Source: Candidatus Poribacteria bacterium (GTDB taxonomy: Bacteria > Poribacteria > DTPJ01 > WJIO01). Taken from it: a DNA stretch of 18,727 nucleotides. The translations under genes and the position numbers were made by a program. This document shows, piece by piece, positions 15,169-18,727 of the stretch (positions are counted from its first letter, which is position 1; every line of letters begins with the position of its first letter). The stretch is taken from NCBI GenBank assembly GCA_014730235.1, contig WJIO01000050.1, forward strand, positions 1-18,727, given 5' to 3'. The notes beneath the pieces are model-generated. The model had not been told where the DNA came from. It was given only the letters and a program-made list of their open reading frames with translations, and made no database searches.

Positions 15169-16830
15169 ATGGAACTTTTCATAATTGATGCCATAGGCCC
15201 ATTTTTCAGAGATTACGATAAAGACATAATAAATTGGTCAAAAATCCCTTTTGAAAATCTGGAAATTGATGGAAAATTAGATCGGGATAAATTTCGGCAG
15301 ATTAAAAGGGATTTTTCTATATTTATTGAAAAAGTCTCCGAAATTGGTTACAATGCAATATCAATAGATGATGTTGCCCATCTGATTGATTTTAATTTTT
15401 ATCCTGAAAGTCTGAAAGATAAAATAAAGCAGTATCGTAAGGAGTTAAAAGAACTTTTTCATATTGCCAGAAATCGTGGTCTGAAAATCTTTGTTAATAC
15501 AGATATAATGTTCTATAACAAGGGGATTGACGACCTTACAAAGGGCAGGGATGAAGGGATACTGATGTTGCTTAAGGAAGCATGTCACCGTCTGATAGAT
15601 GAACTCCCCATTGAAGGTATAATTTTCAGGATAGGTGAGTCCGATGGCTTGGACGTAAAAGGTGATTTTCTCAGCAGGCTTACTATTAAGACAACTAAGC
15701 AGGCCCGGGAGTATATCAAGACACTGCTGCCTATATTCGAACGCAAAGATAAATACATGATATTCCGAACATGGACAGTAGGGGCTTATGAAGTCGGTGA
15801 CCTTATATGGAATAAAAGGACTTATGATAGTATCTTTAAGGATATACACAGTGCTCATTTAATCATATCAATGAAATACGGTAACACAGATTTCTTTAGA
15901 GATCTGGAGTTAAACCCCCTTTTCTTCAACGGTAAGCAAAAGAAGATAATAGAGTTACAAGCCCGGCGTGAGAGGGAGGGTTCTGCAATTAACCCCTACT
16001 ATGTGGGGTGGGAGTACGAAAAATACGCCAGAAAGCTGAAAAATCTTGAAAATCTGGTTGGCATATCTTTATGGTGCCAAACAGGGGGATGGGCAAGATG
16101 GAGGGATTTAACCTTTATTCATAATTCCTCCAAAACCAATGAACTTAACACATACGCTTCTCTCAAAATTTTCAAAGAGAATATCTCTGCCGATTCGGCA
16201 ATTGAGGAATTCTTTGGTGACAGTGAGTACATAAAGTTTTATAAACTGTATGAAAAAATCTTCAGTGAATTGCTGTATGTCAAAGGATTTTCAGAGAAAA
16301 AGTTGTTCTTTCGCCGGGTGCGAGTTCCTCCCTTGATCTGGACATACTGGGATCGTATCACAGTTACTAATTTTATGATAGTTGTGCATGAATTCTATGG
16401 AGGAAAAAGTCCTGATGTGGATTATAACTCTATGGAGGAAATTTTGACTTTAGGTAGAAAACTTGAGATTGAAGATGTTTTGTGTCATTACCACACCCTG
16501 AGAATGTTGAGAGATTGCAGAAGAGCTCTGTCCGGGGAAATATTCTGCGGTGATTTAATGCAAAAGATTGAAATCTATAAAGATATGTATCCTGACCGAT
16601 ACGATTTTAATATAAGTGCCAGTAGAAGAGGAATGAAATTTTTAAGATTTATGACTGAAGTTATTTTCAGAATTTTCATTCGGGAAGGTAGTGATTATCG
16701 ATCTTTTGACAGATTTTTGATCAGTCGTTCCCTTTCGACTTTCTATGATTTCTTCATAAAGATATACAGCATCGGTCTACCAAGTTTTGTTAATAAAGAA
16801 TCAATGACTATGGAAGTGCTTTTCAGTTAA
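15169..16830 (+). CDS. GH67-like (alpha-glucuronidase-type) barrel protein, putative glycosidase
   Basis: This is a 553-residue protein with no signal peptide or membrane segment, so probably cytoplasmic. Residues about 100-310 follow the order of motifs that I recall from GH67 alpha-glucuronidase TIM barrels. GIIFRIGESDGLDVKG (150-165) matches the catalytic-acid loop written in GH67 as KADSEGQPGP. YMIFRTWTVGAYEVGD (196-211) matches the VIWRTFVY strand. ISMKYGNTDFFRDLELNPLF (233-252) matches VKNGPIDFQPREPFHPLF, and IIELQARREREG (260-271) matches MMEFQITKEYLG. Glu157, Asp241 and Glu262 therefore line up with the three key carboxylates. SLWCQTGGWARW (300-311) may be a later barrel strand. The C-terminal 220 residues are unrecognised and helical. 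The ATG has no strong ribosome-binding site; the next gene follows after 26 bases. Substrate is unknown, and the assignment is from pattern memory rather than a search. Confidence 0.55.
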   Translation: MELFIIDAIGPFFRDYDKDIINWSKIPFENLEIDGKLDRDKFRQIKRDFSIFIEKVSEIGYNAISIDDVAHLIDFNFYPESLKDKIKQYRKELKELFHIARNRGLKIFVNTDIMFYNKGIDDLTKGRDEGILMLLKEACHRLIDELPIEGIIFRIGESDGLDVKGDFLSRLTIKTTKQAREYIKTLLPIFERKDKYMIFRTWTVGAYEVGDLIWNKRTYDSIFKDIHSAHLIISMKYGNTDFFRDLELNPLFFNGKQKKIIELQARREREGSAINPYYVGWEYEKYARKLKNLENLVGISLWCQTGGWARWRDLTFIHNSSKTNELNTYASLKIFKENISADSAIEEFFGDSEYIKFYKLYEKIFSELLYVKGFSEKKLFFRRVRVPPLIWTYWDRITVTNFMIVVHEFYGGKSPDVDYNSMEEILTLGRKLEIEDVLCHYHTLRMLRDCRRALSGEIFCGDLMQKIEIYKDMYPDRYDFNISASRRGMKFLRFMTEVIFRIFIREGSDYRSFDRFLISRSLSTFYDFFIKIYSIGLPSFVNKESMTMEVLFS

Positions 16831-16856
16831 TCATTATTAACCAAAAGATCAATAAA

Positions 16857-17399
16857 ATGAAAAATAATCTATACATTTTACCGATATTGTTTATAATTTT
16901 TATTACAACCTGTTGCAGCAAGCTTTTTGTTCCCCAGGAATTAAGCGAGAATTACGCTCTCCAGTCTGGTGTAATATGTAATGCTCCGGAGGTTGTGGAT
17001 GGTGATCTAAGTACCATCAGCCAAAGCTCCAGAATCTTAATATCTATGCCGGAGAAAAAATCTATCAGGAAGATTATAATACACAGCCTTAATATTTCTG
17101 ACTTTATTCTATATCAATCCATAGGCGGAGAGGGTGAATGGAAAATCATTAAGGGAATAAAGGGCAACAAACAAACCAGCATAGAGATAGATACCCAGGT
17201 TATTACTGACAAAATAAGGATGTTTATATCAGATACCAGGGGAAAAAGATACGCCGATCCGGGCACTATAGAAGACGTTGATGGTAATACTAACCTGTTT
17301 ACAAGACAGGTAGATGCCCCACCACAAATACAGGAAATTGAGATATACGGACTGGTGGATAAAACCCAACCTAAAGAACCTCTAAAACCATTATTCTAA
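16857..17399 (+). CDS. Lipoprotein with discoidin-like domain, paralogue 2
   Basis: The 180-residue product starts with a hydrophobic signal (NLYILPILFIIFITTCC) and a Cys-Cys pair at 19-20 that probably provides the lipidation site, although the residues before it make an imperfect lipobox. The mature part parallels the lipoprotein at 10400: LSENYAL against LSENFAV, APEVVDGDLST against VPQLVDGSMYT, KSIRKIIIHS against RSIRKIVVRR, GEWKIIKGIKG against GEWKTIKEVRG, ITDKIRMFI against VTDQVKIKA, and IQEIEIYGLVD against LAEIELYGYLD. This suggests a discoidin/galactose-binding-like fold and gene duplication. The ATG at 16857 is 26 bases after the GH67-like gene with no strong ribosome-binding site, so the two are probably cotranscribed. 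A carbohydrate-related partnership is possible but unproven. Confidence 0.7.
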   Translation: MKNNLYILPILFIIFITTCCSKLFVPQELSENYALQSGVICNAPEVVDGDLSTISQSSRILISMPEKKSIRKIIIHSLNISDFILYQSIGGEGEWKIIKGIKGNKQTSIEIDTQVITDKIRMFISDTRGKRYADPGTIEDVDGNTNLFTRQVDAPPQIQEIEIYGLVDKTQPKEPLKPLF

Positions 17400-17442
17400 G
17401 ATAAATTGTCATTCTGAGCATTATTTGTAGTCCTTTTTCACT

Positions 17443-17594
17443 CTAAAGCGCGAATAACTCATTTCTGTATGATTCATTTATGTCAAGCAAAATTTTTCTG
17501 GAATTGGATATTGGTTTGAGATTGACGACAGGGATACCATAGAGTCTGCTTCCTGCATTGGATTTTAGCTCTCTAAACATCTCCGTATCCAAAG
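17443..17594 (-). other. Displaced C-terminal coding segment of the coiled-coil gene (likely frameshift)
   Basis: On the minus strand, a frame different from the upstream coiled-coil gene reads TLDTEMFRELKSNAGSRLYG and continues IPVVNLKPISNSRKILLDI to a TAG at 17443-17445. The sequence has a protein-like composition and joins naturally to the coiled-coil protein just after its EQDAK if one base is added in the AAAA run (plus-strand T run 17595-17598). The joined product would be about 172 residues. A separate 45-residue ORF from the ATG at 17578-17580, overlapping the stop of the gene before it, is the alternative. Confidence 0.5.
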
Positions 17595-17960
17595 TTTTGC
17601 ATCCTGTTCAATCTCATGTCTAAGAGCCATTACTTGAGCGGCAAGGTGGTTATAACGCCTTGCTTTTTCATATAATCGTATTGTCGCTGCATTATGCTCT
17701 CTGATGAATTCCGATTGCTTAATTTCATCCAATTGCTCCTGCAAATGCTGTCTTTGAATATCCAGTGAATCTTGACTCACCGCCAAGTCTTGAAGCTCTT
17801 GATATAACTCACTTAAAGAAGCAATTCTCTTTCCGTTGACATTATTTGTTTCATTATCCAGCGTTTCTATATCATTTCTGATCTGATTTTCTCTGTCATG
17901 CAAATCTGCTAGTTTCTCGTTAACCCTCCTAAGCTTTGCTTGCATTATAGATCTATTCAT
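17565..17960 (-). CDS. Coiled-coil hypothetical protein, minus strand
   Basis: I do not recognise this gene. Read from the ATG at 17958-17960 it encodes 131 residues that are almost entirely charged amphipathic helix (KLRRVNEKLADLHDREN, ELYQELQDLAVSQDSL, HLQEQLDEIKQSEF, LRHEIEQDAK), with no signal peptide or membrane segment. This start is preferred over an upstream in-frame ATG at 18081-18083 because AGGAGG (plus-strand 17970-17975) sits nine bases before it, and the coiled coil begins right after it. The last nine residues (LWIRRCLES) look foreign; the better C terminus appears to continue in another frame (see 17443-17594). It is the only convincing minus-strand gene in the window and converges on the lipoprotein gene at 16857. 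Confidence 0.6.
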   Translation of the reverse strand: MNRSIMQAKLRRVNEKLADLHDRENQIRNDIETLDNETNNVNGKRIASLSELYQELQDLAVSQDSLDIQRQHLQEQLDEIKQSEFIREHNAATIRLYEKARRYNHLAAQVMALRHEIEQDAKLWIRRCLES

Positions 17961-18268
17961 GAACAATCCCCTCCTGTGTACAATATCTTCTCTAAAAGTA
18001 CCAATGGCAATCTTAATCCCTTTTTGCCAGGTTAGAATTGGCAAGGAATTCGGCCGCTCAAGAGATCCCAAAATATATCTCAATCACCAACGGCAATAAC
18101 TGAAATTCAGTAGATTCCGCTATCCATTTTGTAAACCCCAGTTGTTGATATTTTTACCAAACCTTTACTCTAAGGTCAACAAAAATTATTCCTTTCTCTT
18201 CATTTCTTCCTTTTGTGTAATCGTTAAAAATTTTAGTTGGCATTCCTTATAAGTCAATCATCTTTTCC

Positions 18269-18464
18269 CCAAGCATAAAATTTATGTCCGTGAAAATTTT
18301 GGCTCTTCCGGTTTGAGTATGGTAATAATTTGAAAATTTTCTCAGCCTGTCATTCCTGCTCTCGCAGGAATGACAGCATATAAAAGTTTCTTATCTTTAA
18401 CACACTGAACCAGGAAGAACCAAACTTTATCGCAATAACACAGGGACATAAATTTTATGCTTGG
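18269..18464. repeat. 21-bp perfect inverted repeat enclosing repeat copy 6
   Basis: The arms at 18269-18289 (starting CCAAGCATAAAATTTATGTC) and 18444-18464 are exact reverse complements. Pairing continues imperfectly inwards (GTG against CAC with a bulge). The whole of palindromic copy 6 lies between the arms, so the element may have inserted into the loop of an older palindrome. The rest of the 17961-18531 gap, especially 18084-18268, shows no gene that I can support. Confidence 0.8.
18301..18421. repeat. MITE-like palindromic element, copy 6
   Basis: This 121-bp copy begins GGCTCTTCCGGTTTGAGTAT and ends AACCAGGAAGAACC. The core at 18348-18375 is a perfect 12-bp stem with a TCTC loop (GAGA on the other strand). 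Its left arm (GGTAATAATTTGAAAATTTT) nearly matches copy 1 and its right arm nearly matches copy 2. It lies within the larger inverted repeat at 18269-18464. Confidence 0.9.
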
Positions 18465-18480
18465 ATCTTTTCCTTTTTCT

Positions 18481-18509
18481 TTGACAACTGCCCTACTCTC
18501 TGTTATTCT
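18481..18509 (+). promoter_or_regulatory. Predicted sigma-70-type promoter for the ABC ATPase gene
   Basis: A perfect -35 box TTGACA (18481-18486) is followed after 17 bases by TATTCT (18504-18509), four of six consensus bases. Transcription would start near 18516, just before the GGCAGGTGA ribosome-binding site (18518-18526), giving a very short leader. The 21-bp inverted repeat ends 16 bases upstream. Confidence 0.6.
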
Positions 18510-18531
18510 AAACTAAGGCAGGTGAATTTAA

Positions 18532-18727
18532 TTGGCAATATTAGAACTTGTAAACATAAAAAAGATATTTGGCCCCAAAAGAGTTTTGGACGGCATATCC
18601 TGGCAGGCTGACGAAGATGAAAAGGTGGCTCTGGTGGGTCTTAATGGATCCGGAAAAAGTACCTTGCTTAAAATCATCGGTGGCATTATTCCAACTGATT
18701 CCGGTACGGTGAGGATTAATCCCGAGC
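18532..18727 (+). CDS. ABC-F-like ATPase, N-terminal part (3' truncated by window)
   Basis: The frame starts at TTG (18532-18534), placed a few bases after a GGCAGGTGA ribosome-binding site, and runs off the right edge after 65 codons. The product begins AILELVNIKKIFGPKRVLDG and contains Walker A GLNGSGKST in the context KVALVGLNGSGKSTLLKIIGG, with DSGTVRI following. This N-terminal pattern, with no membrane-importer features, is most like the first nucleotide-binding domain of ABC-F proteins (EttA/Uup group), which act on ribosomes rather than in membranes. A transporter ATPase cannot be excluded because the second domain and linker are outside the window. It appears to have its own promoter. 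Confidence 0.7.
   Translation, partial: MAILELVNIKKIFGPKRVLDGISWQADEDEKVALVGLNGSGKSTLLKIIGGIIPTDSGTVRINPE

Noticed and set aside
17961-18083. N-terminal extension of the minus-strand coiled-coil gene to the ATG at 18081-18083
   Set aside because: AGGAGG is placed correctly for the internal ATG at 17960, and the extra 41 residues do not fit the coiled coil; the extension is probably chance.
853-18421. Dispersed repeats as a CRISPR array
   Set aside because: Copies are kilobases apart, palindromic with terminal inverted repeats, and have no regular spacers or cas genes.

Overview
This is an AT-rich (roughly 40% GC by eye) bacterial chromosome segment. Almost every gene is on the + strand and most are housekeeping genes. 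A complete MlaE-MlaF-MlaD lipid-transport set and three predicted lipoproteins point to a double-membrane organism. The order radA / PIN-TRAM / ispD / ispF / cysS recalls the Firmicutes arrangement, but disA is missing between radA and the PIN-TRAM gene. The mix of diderm genes with this order, plus several unfamiliar proteins, suggests an uncultured or deep-branching diderm lineage. I cannot assign a phylum from sequence alone.

Layout: (1) 1-830, C-terminal part of replicative helicase dnaB. (2) 1181-4287, mlaE-mlaF-mlaD, followed 21 bp later by radA (4309-5676) and a membrane PIN/TRAM protein (5725-6741). (3) A good sigma-70-type promoter (6935-6963) precedes a tight cluster: ispD, a C39-like peptidase lipoprotein whose real start appears to be a CTG overlapping the ispD stop, ispF, cysS and a discoidin-like lipoprotein. 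(4) dprA (11104-12222) and topA (12510-14897, with five C-terminal zinc fingers). (5) An accessory pair: a 553-residue protein resembling the GH67 alpha-glucuronidase barrel, and a second lipoprotein paralogous to the one after cysS. (6) A minus-strand coiled-coil gene that looks frameshifted near its 3' end. (7) A strong promoter and the start of an ABC-F-like ATPase running off the right edge.

The most striking non-coding structure is a family of six dispersed, MITE-like palindromic elements of about 107-140 bp. Each has terminal inverted repeats starting GGTTCTTCC and a central hairpin of the type TGTCATTCCTGC/GCAGGAATGACA, and all lie between genes. One copy sits inside a separate 21-bp perfect inverted repeat just upstream of the ABC promoter. 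A second, unrelated conserved motif (GGGGATTTTT-AGCGCG) precedes both mlaE and topA.

Functional themes are replication and DNA handling (DnaB, RadA, DprA, TopA), envelope lipid traffic (MlaEFD), isoprenoid precursor synthesis by the MEP pathway (IspD, IspF), translation (CysRS, ABC-F-like) and surface lipoproteins of unknown job. No tRNA, rRNA, CRISPR array, integrase or transposase was recognised.
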